This document shows positions 21,823 to 29,399 of a stretch of DNA of 64,000 nt, piece by piece. The stretch lies in NCBI GenBank assembly GCA_902578255.1, contig CACHCH010000002.1:53319-117318 (forward strand). The letters are read 5' to 3'. Position 1 is the first letter of the stretch. The number at the start of each line of letters is the position of its first letter. A program made the translations under genes and the position numbers. The stretch is from an uncultured Pelagibacteraceae bacterium. Its GTDB lineage: Bacteria; Pseudomonadota; Alphaproteobacteria; Pelagibacterales; Pelagibacteraceae. The notes beneath the pieces are model-generated. The model saw nothing but the letters and a program-made list of their open reading frames with translations, was not told the DNA's origin and ran no database searches.

Positions 21823-22200
21823 ATGGTAAAAAAAATTAATCAAAATTTAAGTGCAGAACAAAAACTAATTTTATTTGAAGAAGGTACAGAGCTTGCAGGA
21901 ACAAGTGAGCTAAACCACGAAAAAAGAGAGGGAAGTTTTCATTGTGCAAATTGTGGAGTTAAACTTTTTGACTCTAAAACAAAATATGAAAGTGGATCAG
22001 GCTGGCCTTCATTTTATGAGTCTTTACCTGATGTATTTGAAACAAAAACGGACCATCATATAGGTTATGCTAGAACAGAATATCATTGTAAAAACTGTGG
22101 TGGTCATCATGGACATATTTTTGAGGATGGCCCTAAGCCAACAGGTAAGAGATACTGCAATAATGGTGTTTGTTTAATTTTTAAACCAAAAATTGATTAA
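21823..22200 (+). CDS. msrB: Peptide-methionine (R)-S-oxide reductase MsrB
   Basis: Repairs methionine-R-sulfoxide in oxidised proteins. Structural zinc is held by Cys41-Cys44 and Cys89-Cys92. The catalytic Cys is Cys112 in KRYCNNGVC. The GSGWPSF block near residue 58 and HHGHIF near residue 95 complete the SelR domain. There is no signal peptide, so the protein is cytoplasmic. Length 125 aa is minimal for the family. Cys117, five residues after the nucleophile, is unusual in place and could take part in recycling; this is inferred. It starts 2 bases after the HDAC-like gene. Confidence 0.95.
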   Translation: MVKKINQNLSAEQKLILFEEGTELAGTSELNHEKREGSFHCANCGVKLFDSKTKYESGSGWPSFYESLPDVFETKTDHHIGYARTEYHCKNCGGHHGHIFEDGPKPTGKRYCNNGVCLIFKPKID

Positions 22201-22267
22201 TTAATCTAAAAAAATTATATTCAAAAAGTATACTTGAATTAAATTAAAAAAAAATTAATTTATCAGA

Positions 22268-23116
22268 ATGAAACGAATATTTAGTTTCCTAATACTTTTC
22301 TATTTACTTACATCAAAAGTTTCTGCAGATGTATCTGATAAAATTTCTGCAAAAGTAAATGATTATTTCTCTAATTTAGTTCCAGGCAAAGGTAGTACAG
22401 AGGTAAGTATCGATTTAAGGGAAAATAATAGTCCAGATTTTAGTATTCTTGCAGTTAGGGAACTTGAAAAATCAACACATGGTAATTTTTTCACTCAATT
22501 CTCATTGTTTAGTACTGAGCAAAATAATGATGAGAGAATTGTTGGTAATTTAGGTTTCGGTAAAAGAAATTTGAGCAAGGATAAATTAACCTTAACTGGA
22601 ACAAATTTATTCTTTGATTATGATAGTCACGGAAATATGCGGACTAGTCTTGGGTTAGAAGCAAGAAATGCTGTACTAGAATTTTATGGAAACTATTATA
22701 AAGGTTTAGATGAAGGGGACGATGAAAAAGTTTTAGATGGTTATGATTTAAGGTTTGAATCACAAGTCCCTTATTTGCACTGGGCAGATATATTTTACAA
22801 CACTTACAAATGGAAAGGTGTTGAAAGACAGGATATTGAAGGTGCAAAAATGGGTTCAGAAATTCAGTTAAGTTCAAATGTTAATTTAGAGGTTGCTTAT
22901 GACGACAAAAAGAAAAAAGGTATTGAGGATGAATGGTATGCAAGAATAATGTTTATTCATCCACCCAAAGAAGGTCCAAGTGCTAAAGATGGAATAGCAA
23001 AAACAGCATGGAAAGAGGAAAAAGACATGACTAGTGAACTACTAACAAAAGTTAAAAGAAATAACAAAATTATGATTGAATTTAAAGGATCAGCAACAAT
23101 CTCAAGGACTGATTAA
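22268..23116 (+). CDS. Stand-alone intimin/invasin-type (inverse autotransporter) beta-barrel-like exported protein
   Basis: A 282-residue protein with a signal peptide (residues 1-20, cleavage after VSA). Residues about 75-230 are strand-rich and resemble the inverse-autotransporter barrel domain of intimin and invasin. Matching features are GNLGFGKRNL, the GTNLFFDYD motif (residues 111-119), an LGLEARN strand, YGNYYKG, and GYDLRFESQVPYLHWAD (158-174). Intimin-type proteins carry a long passenger of Ig-like domains after the barrel. Here there is only about 50 charged residues after the last strand, so no passenger is attached. The stop overlaps the start of the next gene (TAATG), whose exported product could be a separate partner. 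Homology is recognised by motif pattern, not by a search. Confidence 0.65.
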   Translation: MKRIFSFLILFYLLTSKVSADVSDKISAKVNDYFSNLVPGKGSTEVSIDLRENNSPDFSILAVRELEKSTHGNFFTQFSLFSTEQNNDERIVGNLGFGKRNLSKDKLTLTGTNLFFDYDSHGNMRTSLGLEARNAVLEFYGNYYKGLDEGDDEKVLDGYDLRFESQVPYLHWADIFYNTYKWKGVERQDIEGAKMGSEIQLSSNVNLEVAYDDKKKKGIEDEWYARIMFIHPPKEGPSAKDGIAKTAWKEEKDMTSELLTKVKRNNKIMIEFKGSATISRTD

Positions 23117-23991
23117 TGAAAAATATAATTAATTTATTAGTTGTAATGTTAACGCTAATCACTTTAAGTATGGAGAAAGCTTTAGCTGCAACAGCAAAAG
23201 GAAATGCAGATGTGTATAAAGTAACAATGAGAAAAATAGAACTATGTACTGGCTATACTGTTGTTGATTTTGATAATGTCCATACTGCAGATGCATGTCA
23301 TAACGCAGTTGTTATTGGTAGTGGAGATAAAGAAGTTGATATAGCGTCAGTGTCTGCGGGTGCAGCTGCAGCAAACTATGGAGATCCAGCTTTATTACCA
23401 TTAGGTGAAACTTACACACATATGAGAGTTACTGTTGATAGAAAATTTGTAATTAAATCTGAAAGTGCTCTTGATACGGGTGGATCAAATGATACTGATA
23501 ATTGTGTTACTACTGCTACAACTGATGCACAGTTTGGGTCTGGTTCTAGTGAGGCAGCAAGGAAATATTCACATAGAGTTGCAGTAGCTGAAGGTGGTAC
23601 AAATGCTGAGATGAATATGTATATGATAAATGGAAGACAGTCAGATGAGAGTACTACAAATTATACACAGTGTTTTAATGCCAATTGTTCACAAAATAAT
23701 TCAAGTTGGAGATGGAATTATGCTAAAGATGCATCTGAATTAACTTCTGCAATTGCAATGCGAACTATGAGATCATCATTGACTACTGATGATATCCAAC
23801 TGGTTTATGCATTATCTGCTCCTTACACTGTAAGTTTAATCCCACCTACTATAGATATTTCTTTTGGAACAAGAAGCGCTTTAGGAGTACAAGAAGTTAG
23901 TAACAGTGCAGGTGATGGCACACCTACTGCCAACGACGGAATGTGTTCATTTTATCCTGAGGAACCAATAGTTACGATAACTATAAATTAA
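23116..23991 (+). CDS. Exported protein of unknown function, coupled to the barrel gene
   Basis: A 291-residue protein with a clear signal peptide (residues 1-24, cleavage after ALA). The mature part is rich in Thr, Ser, Ala, Asn and Asp and poor in Lys, unlike most proteins in this window, and has six cysteines that could form three disulfides. Strand-like segments such as THMRVTVDRKFVIK alternate with loops rich in Asp, Asn and Gly. I do not recognise a named family. Start overlaps the upstream stop by one base, so its synthesis is tied to the barrel-like protein. A surface or periplasmic structural role is plausible. The next gene starts 7 bases downstream but encodes an unrelated cytosolic enzyme. 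Confidence 0.7.
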   Translation: MKNIINLLVVMLTLITLSMEKALAATAKGNADVYKVTMRKIELCTGYTVVDFDNVHTADACHNAVVIGSGDKEVDIASVSAGAAAANYGDPALLPLGETYTHMRVTVDRKFVIKSESALDTGGSNDTDNCVTTATTDAQFGSGSSEAARKYSHRVAVAEGGTNAEMNMYMINGRQSDESTTNYTQCFNANCSQNNSSWRWNYAKDASELTSAIAMRTMRSSLTTDDIQLVYALSAPYTVSLIPPTIDISFGTRSALGVQEVSNSAGDGTPTANDGMCSFYPEEPIVTITIN

Positions 23992-23998
23992 GCTTAAA

Positions 23999-25237
23999 AT
24001 GCAAAATTGGACAGACGATAAAATTAAAATCGTTAAAGATAAACTTAGAAATTACTCCTCAAATTTTCATGATAATTTTAAAAATATTGAAAATTTTATT
24101 AAAAAAGAATTAAAAAAGATAGAAAAGTTAAAAGAGGGCTCAAAGCCAATTATTCCAGAAATTAAATTTAAGGATATTCTTAATAAAGATATAAGTTCTA
24201 TTGACAATATTTTGAATAGAGGATGTGTAATAATAAGAGATGTTTTTGAAGATACATGGATTAATAAATTAAATGAAGAATTAAATCACTATATTGAAAT
24301 TAATAATTTTTATGAAGATCAAAAAAAAAAGTCAGGATTAGATAAATATTTTAGTGATTTAAATTCTGATAAACCTCAAATTTATGGTCTTTATTGGTCT
24401 AAAACTCAAGCTGAGATAAGACACTCTAAAGAAATGGTCATTGTTAAAAAATGGTTAAATAACCTATGGAATTATGAAAATAGTGAATATCAAGTTTTTG
24501 ATCCAAATAGAGAATTAGTTTATGCTGATCGAGTTAGAAGAAGAGAGCCTGGAGACGATACTTTAGGCTTATCTCCTCATTGTGATGCTGGATCTATAGA
24601 GAGATGGACAGATATAAATTATCAAAAAATATATAAAGATATTTTCGCAGATAATTTTGAAAAATTTAACCCTTTTGATGCAAAATATAGAGATAGAATT
24701 ATTGAATTCGAATCTCCAGCAGTAGCTCATGTTTTTAGAACCTTTCAGGGTTGGACGGCCTTAACAAATCAAGGTCCAAATGATGGCACATTACAATTAA
24801 TTCCTATTGCTAAAGGAATGGCATATGTTTTAACAAGAGCACTACTAGAAGATGTTCCTGAAAATGAATTATGTGGATCAAAACTTGGAAGAGCGTTATC
24901 AGTTAATAAAGATTATCATTCACTACTTTTGAAAGGTTTAATTTCAATTCCAAAAATGAATCCTGGAGATACCGTATGGTGGCATCCAGATGTTATTCAT
25001 GCAGTAGAGGATAAACATTTAGGAGCAAACTACTCAAATGTAGTTTATGTTGGAGCAACTCCCTTTTGTAAAAAAAACCTTGATTATACTTTAAAACAAG
25101 CCAAAAAATTTTTAAAAGGTGAAAGTCCCCCAGACTTTGCAGCAGAAGACTTTGAAACTAATTATAAAGGTAGAATTAAAATTGAAAATTTAACATCATT
25201 AGCTAAAAAACAATTAGCTATTGAAAATTGGGATTAA
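23999..25237 (+). CDS. DUF1479 family (YbiU-like) putative Fe(II)/2-oxoglutarate dioxygenase
   Basis: A 412-residue protein of the DUF1479 family. The likely iron triad is His194 and Asp196 (SPHCDAGSIERW) and a distal His in VWWHPDVIHAVED, probably His334. Family members have the double-stranded beta-helix fold of 2-oxoglutarate oxygenases, but no substrate is established to my knowledge. The N-terminal approximately 60 residues are a Lys-rich helical region. The TAA stop shares bases with the stop of the convergent glutaredoxin gene (TTAA at 25234-25237). Confidence 0.85.
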   Translation: MQNWTDDKIKIVKDKLRNYSSNFHDNFKNIENFIKKELKKIEKLKEGSKPIIPEIKFKDILNKDISSIDNILNRGCVIIRDVFEDTWINKLNEELNHYIEINNFYEDQKKKSGLDKYFSDLNSDKPQIYGLYWSKTQAEIRHSKEMVIVKKWLNNLWNYENSEYQVFDPNRELVYADRVRRREPGDDTLGLSPHCDAGSIERWTDINYQKIYKDIFADNFEKFNPFDAKYRDRIIEFESPAVAHVFRTFQGWTALTNQGPNDGTLQLIPIAKGMAYVLTRALLEDVPENELCGSKLGRALSVNKDYHSLLLKGLISIPKMNPGDTVWWHPDVIHAVEDKHLGANYSNVVYVGATPFCKKNLDYTLKQAKKFLKGESPPDFAAEDFETNYKGRIKIENLTSLAKKQLAIENWD

Positions 25238-25491
25238 TTATTTAACTTTTCTAACAGTTTATTTTCTTTTTCTAAAGCTCTGGTTTCATCATAACCACCT
25301 ATGTGTTCATCATCAAAAAAAATTTGAGGAATTGTTCTTCTTCCGTTAGCTTTTTTAATCATTTCATCCATAGCGCCTTCAACTTTTGATATATCTATTT
25401 CATTAAAAGGTACATTATTTCTTAAAAACAATCTTTTAGCAGCTTCGCAATAATTACAGTATGGACCAGTATACATCGTAATTTTTTTCAT
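25234..25491 (-). CDS. grxC: Glutaredoxin 3 (GrxC-type)
   Basis: Small dithiol oxidoreductase that uses glutathione to reduce disulfides and glutathionylated proteins. The active site is Cys12-Asn-Tyr-Cys15; most GrxC proteins have CPYC, so Pro is replaced by Asn here, which may change the redox potential. The TIPQIFF (cis-Pro) and GGYDE motifs form the glutathione site. Length 85 aa is normal. It lies 3 bases downstream of the DUF2805 gene on the same strand and shares its stop with the convergent DUF1479 gene. Confidence 0.92.
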   Translation of the reverse strand: MKKITMYTGPYCNYCEAAKRLFLRNNVPFNEIDISKVEGAMDEMIKKANGRRTIPQIFFDDEHIGGYDETRALEKENKLLEKLNN

Positions 25492-25494
25492 TAT

Positions 25495-25791
25495 TTATAG
25501 ATAATCACCTTTTTTAATTTTGCTAGTAATTTCTTTTCTAGAATATTCAAATTTTTTTCTATGTTTTATACTTTTTTGGTTAACCCTTTTTCTCCACAAT
25601 CTAAAAGATGTAGGTTTTATAGACCTTCTCATAATCTTGATTACCTCAGACTCTGTTTTTCCAGTTTTTTTTTCTATTTCTTCAAATGTGATTCTATCTG
25701 CCCAGGCTGCCCAAATAATCCAATCTGGATCATTTATGTCTGGTTCTGGATTTTTGACTCTAGTGACTGGAATGCGACCTTTTTTTTTCAT
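25495..25791 (-). CDS. DUF2805 / TIGR03643 family small basic protein
   Basis: A 98-residue basic protein. The core from DPDWIIWAAWADRITFEEIE to SFRLWRKRV (about residues 22-70) matches the TIGR03643/DUF2805 family, which has the pattern W-A-D-R-x-x-F-E-x-I, then E-x-E-V-I-x-x-M-R and P-x-S-F-R-L-W-R-x-R. The helical, Arg/Trp-rich core looks like a small helix-turn-helix or nucleic-acid-binding fold, but that is inference. Function is unknown. It is transcribed ahead of grxC and divergently from the LysE gene. Confidence 0.85.
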   Translation of the reverse strand: MKKKGRIPVTRVKNPEPDINDPDWIIWAAWADRITFEEIEKKTGKTESEVIKIMRRSIKPTSFRLWRKRVNQKSIKHRKKFEYSRKEITSKIKKGDYL

Positions 25792-25854
25792 AAACCCTTT
25801 ATAATTGAAATAAAAATTTAATGCATTTTTTTTAGCCTCTGATAGTATGATTTG

Positions 25855-25901
25855 GATAGTCCTTCTTAGCCATCTTTAGCTCCCGGTTTTTAAGGACTAT
25901 C
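25855..25901 (+). promoter_or_regulatory. Hairpin that can sequester the ribosome-binding site of the LysE gene
   Basis: A perfect 10-base inverted repeat, GATAGTCCTT (25855-25864) and AAGGACTATC (25892-25901), extended by a possible G-U pair, encloses a 27-base loop. The 3' arm contains AAGGA (25892-25896), the only Shine-Dalgarno-like sequence before the ATG at 25907, about 10 bases away. In the folded form AAGGA pairs with TCCTT, so translation start would be blocked. This is the geometry of an RNA switch or thermosensor. The loop contains CTCCCGG, which could form further contacts. I do not recognise a known riboswitch class. Confidence 0.5.
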
Positions 25902-25906
25902 TTAAA

Positions 25907-26521
25907 ATGTTTCCCCTAAATTATTTTTTATTTTTACAGATAATTCTTTTTTTATTTATTACTCCAGGGCCGCCAAGAATTGTAATTGTTTCATATTCTA
26001 TGAATTATGGAGTTCAAAAATGTGTTTGGACTGCTTTAGGAGATATTAGTGCAAATATCTTGCAAGCATCTTTAGTTATTTTTGTTATTGGATCTTTTTT
26101 TTCTGAAAACCCAACTTTTTTAAACATATTCAAATGGATTGGTGTTGCTTATATTTTATATCTAGCATTCGATATTTATAATTCTAGACCTAAAGAAATT
26201 AATTCAAGCAAAGATTTCTCGAAAAGTTTCATTTCATTTTTTAAAGATGGATTTCTAGTTGCAGGTACTAGTCCAAAGGCTTGGATGTTTTTTCCACTAA
26301 TTTTTCCACAGTTTATTGACTTTAATGAGAATTATTTAATTCAATTTTTAATTTTAATAACAACTTATGTTGTTTTAGATTTTTTATCTCTGATTGGTTA
26401 TGCTTTACTTGCACAAAAGTTAATTAATTGGATCAATACTAAACCAAGAACAATTAATACAATTTCAGCGAGTGTATTGGTAATTATTGCAATAATTATC
26501 ATTGTAACACAACAATACTAA
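25907..26521 (+). CDS. LysE/RhtB-family amino-acid exporter
   Basis: Inner-membrane exporter of about six membrane segments, 204 aa. The N-terminal ITPGPPRIVIVSYSMNYG block is the LysE-family signature (usual form TPGPN). The central FKDGFLVAGTSPKAWMFF block, with its N/S-P-K-A motif, is also typical. Amino acids such as threonine, homoserine, lysine or arginine are the usual cargo; which one is not shown. The start region lies directly after the hairpin described at 25855-25901, so expression is probably controlled at translation. Confidence 0.88.
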   Translation: MFPLNYFLFLQIILFLFITPGPPRIVIVSYSMNYGVQKCVWTALGDISANILQASLVIFVIGSFFSENPTFLNIFKWIGVAYILYLAFDIYNSRPKEINSSKDFSKSFISFFKDGFLVAGTSPKAWMFFPLIFPQFIDFNENYLIQFLILITTYVVLDFLSLIGYALLAQKLINWINTKPRTINTISASVLVIIAIIIIVTQQY

Positions 26522-26546
26522 AGAATTCAGAGGTCTTTATTGCCAC

Positions 26547-26575
26547 TTGCAATTAGAGAGATTTGTTTATTAAAT
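26547..26575 (+). promoter_or_regulatory. Candidate promoter of the livKHMGF-azlCD operon
   Basis: TTGCAA (26547-26552) is followed after 17 bases by TTAAAT (26570-26575). A good ribosome-binding site, GAGGAAA, lies just before the livK-like ATG at 26611. The boxes match sigma-70 consensus only partly and A+T-rich DNA gives many such matches. Confidence 0.3.
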
Positions 26576-26610
26576 TAATCATTAATTAATTAATAACTAG
26601 AGGAAATAAA

Positions 26611-27849
26611 ATGAAAATAAATAAAATAATCATAAGTTTTATTTCTGCAGCTGTAATTTTATTATCAACATCTGTCGTATCATTTGCGAAAGTTGTAGGA
26701 GATAAGATTGTTTTAGGTGCAGCAATTTCATTAACTGGTAAATACTCTTCTAATGGTGTTCATACTCAAAACGGTTACAACATGGCCGTTGATAGAATTA
26801 ACAGCATGGGTGGTGTTAAAGTTGGTGGTAAAACTTATAAGTTTGACATTATCTATTATGATGATGAGTCAAACCCAAAAAGAGCAGCTCAACTTGCTGA
26901 AAGATTAATTTCACAGGATGGTGTTGAGTTTATGCTTGGTCCATATAGCTCAGGATTAACTAAAGCAATAGCTCCAGTTACTGAAAAATATGGTGTTCCA
27001 ATGGTAGAAGCAAATGGTGCATCTAGATCTTTGTTTACAAAAGGTTATAAATATCTATTTGCAGTTTTAGCTCCTGCTAATTTATATCTTGATGTTGCTA
27101 TAGATTTAGCGGTTGAAAAGAATAATGGTAAAGGTGTTACTGTTGCAATGGCATTTGAACAAGATGCTTTTTCTCAAGACGTAAGACTTGGAGTTTTAGA
27201 TGCTATTAAAAGAACTGGCTCTAAAAAGGTAATTGATGATAAATTGCCAAAAGAGCTAAACGATATGGCAGCCACTTTAGTAAAAGTGAAGCAAATGAAA
27301 CCAGATGTTTTAGTAGTTTCAGGTCATACAAAAGGTGCTCTAACTGCTATCAGACAAATATCAGAGATGAAAGTAGACGTACCAATGTTAGCAATGACTC
27401 ACTGTGATGCAGCTAAATTATCAAAGCAACATGGTAAAAACTCACAATATGCTTTATGTGCTTCTCAGTGGCATAAAACACTAACTTATAAAGACGACTT
27501 CTTTAAAGATGGTATGACTTATGATGCAGACTTTACTAAAGAGTTCGGTTATGCGCCACCATATCAAGCAGCAGAGTCATCAGCTGCTCTATTGGTATTT
27601 AAAGATGCATTTGAAAGAGCAAATTCTTTTGATCAAAAGAAAGTAAGAGATGCTCTTGCAGCTACAAACATGCAAACTTTTTATGGAAACATAAAATTTG
27701 CTGAAGGTGGTCAGAATGTTGATAAGCCAATGGTACTTTTCCAAGTTATGTGTGATGATGGAGGAAAATGTGAAAACAAAGTTGTAGCTCCAACTAAATG
27801 GGCTTCAGCTAAATTGATACACCCAATTCCTTCGTGGTCTGAAAGATAA
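26611..27849 (+). CDS. livK: Branched-chain/hydrophobic amino-acid ABC transporter, periplasmic binding protein
   Basis: Type I periplasmic binding protein of the LivK class (Peripla_BP_6), delivering an amino acid or similar solute to the LivHMGF transporter encoded downstream. A signal peptide covers residues 1-26 (cleavage near SFA). The mature part has the two-lobed fold with LGAAISLTGKYSSNG at the start of the first lobe and DDESNPKRAAQLAERLI after it. Length 412 aa is normal. A strong terminator follows immediately (27861-27900), so this gene should be expressed well above the permease genes. Ligand cannot be named from sequence. Confidence 0.88.
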   Translation: MKINKIIISFISAAVILLSTSVVSFAKVVGDKIVLGAAISLTGKYSSNGVHTQNGYNMAVDRINSMGGVKVGGKTYKFDIIYYDDESNPKRAAQLAERLISQDGVEFMLGPYSSGLTKAIAPVTEKYGVPMVEANGASRSLFTKGYKYLFAVLAPANLYLDVAIDLAVEKNNGKGVTVAMAFEQDAFSQDVRLGVLDAIKRTGSKKVIDDKLPKELNDMAATLVKVKQMKPDVLVVSGHTKGALTAIRQISEMKVDVPMLAMTHCDAAKLSKQHGKNSQYALCASQWHKTLTYKDDFFKDGMTYDADFTKEFGYAPPYQAAESSAALLVFKDAFERANSFDQKKVRDALAATNMQTFYGNIKFAEGGQNVDKPMVLFQVMCDDGGKCENKVVAPTKWASAKLIHPIPSWSER

Positions 27850-27860
27850 AACAAATCTAT

Positions 27861-27900
27861 AAATACCCCCTAATATAATATATATAGGGGGTATTTTTTT
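27861..27900 (+). terminator. Rho-independent terminator after livK
   Basis: AAATACCCCCTA (27861-27872) pairs perfectly with TAGGGGGTATTT (27885-27896) around a 12-base A/T loop, followed by a run of T to 27900. This 12-base-pair stem with a G+C core is one of three clear terminators in the window. Being inside the operon, it probably lets only part of the transcripts continue into livH. Confidence 0.92.
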
Positions 27901-27912
27901 ATAGGATTCATT

Positions 27913-28806
27913 ATGGATTTCATGGTCTTCCAATATCCAATGATTTCTGTTCAAGCATGTTTGGATGGAATTTTACTTGGAATTTTATTTGCATTAATTG
28001 CTTATGGTATGGCACTTCAATGGGGAGTAATGAATATAATTAATATTGCTCAAGGAGATCTGGTTATTTTAGGAGGATACATTGCTTACTTTATGTATCT
28101 ATATGGAATTCATCCAGCTTGGGGAGTAATTGTGTCACCAATAATAATGTTTTTTGTAGGTATAGCAATTTACAAACTTGTGATTAATAAAGTTGTCGAT
28201 AGGGATCTGTTCATATCTATCTTAGCCACATTTGGAATAAGTATTCTTTTCATGCAATTAATGAACTTTGCATTTGGTGCCGATGTTGTTCTTGCAAACT
28301 CAGATTATGGAACAACAATGCTATTTAATAATAACGTTGTATTACCAAATTCAAAAATATTTTCAGCTTTTATAAGCATTTTGTTTGCAATTTGTTTAGT
28401 AATTTACATGAAAAAATCTAAACTTGGTCGTGCAATTAGAGCTACAGCTCAAAATGCAAGAGCAGCAAAGATTTTAGGCGTCGACACAGAAAAAGTTTAT
28501 GCAGCAACTTTTGGAATTAATGCAGCTCTTTGTGGAGTTGCTGGAGCACTAATTTCAATTACTTTTACAATTCATCCTTATATGGGATTACCTTATACAA
28601 TTAGATCTTTCATGATTGTTATTGTTGCAGGTCTAGGAAATTTACCTGGAGTAGCAATGTCAGGAATGGGACTTGGAGTTTTTGAAGAATTTGCCGATTA
28701 TATTTTAGGCACTGAGTTTAGAATAGGTTCGGTGTTTTTATTATTAGTATTAATCTTAGTTTATAGAAGATTTAAATTATCAAGAAAAAGGGAATACTTA
28801 AAATGA
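27913..28806 (+). CDS. livH: Liv-type ABC transporter permease LivH
   Basis: First membrane subunit of the importer, 297 aa, about eight membrane segments. The conserved LivH block WGVMNIINIAQGDLVILGGY near residues 38-57 and the cytoplasmic coupling motif SKLGRAIRATAQNARAAKILG near residues 168-188 are present. It starts 12 bases after the internal terminator. Its stop overlaps the next gene by four bases (ATGA). Confidence 0.92.
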   Translation: MDFMVFQYPMISVQACLDGILLGILFALIAYGMALQWGVMNIINIAQGDLVILGGYIAYFMYLYGIHPAWGVIVSPIIMFFVGIAIYKLVINKVVDRDLFISILATFGISILFMQLMNFAFGADVVLANSDYGTTMLFNNNVVLPNSKIFSAFISILFAICLVIYMKKSKLGRAIRATAQNARAAKILGVDTEKVYAATFGINAALCGVAGALISITFTIHPYMGLPYTIRSFMIVIVAGLGNLPGVAMSGMGLGVFEEFADYILGTEFRIGSVFLLLVLILVYRRFKLSRKREYLK

Positions 28807-29399
28807 AGAAAATATTACTAATGATATTAATGTTAACATTTCCAAATTTATCTATAGGAAATGAAAGATTTATACCGTTGGAACTTTTTACTGGGGGAGA
28901 GATAAGAGATGATACTGAAATAAAATTTACTTCTGCGGACAAAATTTTTGGTGAAAAACGCAGAAAAAAAATTGTAGGCCCTATTGATTGGAGAGCTCCA
29001 GGTTCTAAGGAAATTATCAAAGTTTACAAGAGAACGCAAAAAAATAGAGAGGGTAGAGTAAAAAAAACACAACTTTTTACAGTTACTAATGATGGTCAGT
29101 GTATGGGAAGAGTATATGATCAAAGAAGATCAGGAACTAAATACATCAAAAATGGATGCAAGTTTCCTTTAGGTTTTTGGAAAAAAGGTGAAACTAGATC
29201 ATTCTCAGTTACTGATCGTGGAGCAAGAACTGTAGAGCTTAAAATACTTAGTTTAGGAAAAAAACCAAAAGATTGTGTAAAATTTAATTGGAAATTGTTT
29301 GATGATGCGACTGGAAAAAAATTAGGAGATAATGATTACAAGTTTTGCAAAGGTAGAGCTATGACAAATTTGAAGATCAGAAAGATAAAATCTAATTGA
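28803..29399 (+). CDS. Exported protein of unknown function inside the liv operon
   Basis: A 198-residue basic protein with a signal peptide (about residues 1-19, cleavage after SIG). The mature part has four cysteines (in DGQCMGR, KNGCKFP, KDCVKFN and KFCKGRA), enough for two disulfides, and is strand-rich with many Lys and Arg. I do not recognise a family. It overlaps livH by 4 bases and livM by 1 base, so it is tightly coupled between two permease genes, a place where Liv operons normally have nothing. A periplasmic accessory role for this importer is a reasonable inference. Confidence 0.75.
   Translation: MKKILLMILMLTFPNLSIGNERFIPLELFTGGEIRDDTEIKFTSADKIFGEKRRKKIVGPIDWRAPGSKEIIKVYKRTQKNREGRVKKTQLFTVTNDGQCMGRVYDQRRSGTKYIKNGCKFPLGFWKKGETRSFSVTDRGARTVELKILSLGKKPKDCVKFNWKLFDDATGKKLGDNDYKFCKGRAMTNLKIRKIKSN

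Noticed and set aside
22219..22239. Overlapping inverted repeats ahead of the barrel-like gene (ATTCAA/TTGAAT and AAGTATACTT)
   Set aside because: Five- and six-step repeats are common by chance in A+T-rich DNA, and no promoter boxes clearly relate to them.
25520..25821. Two overlapping plus-strand frames of 86-94 codons
   Set aside because: They are antisense to the DUF2805 gene; their Phe/Ile-rich products reflect Lys/Glu codons of the real gene.
29396..29398. TTG as start of livM
   Set aside because: The ATG at 29399 is one codon later, overlaps the upstream TGA in the TGATG arrangement, and is the more likely start.
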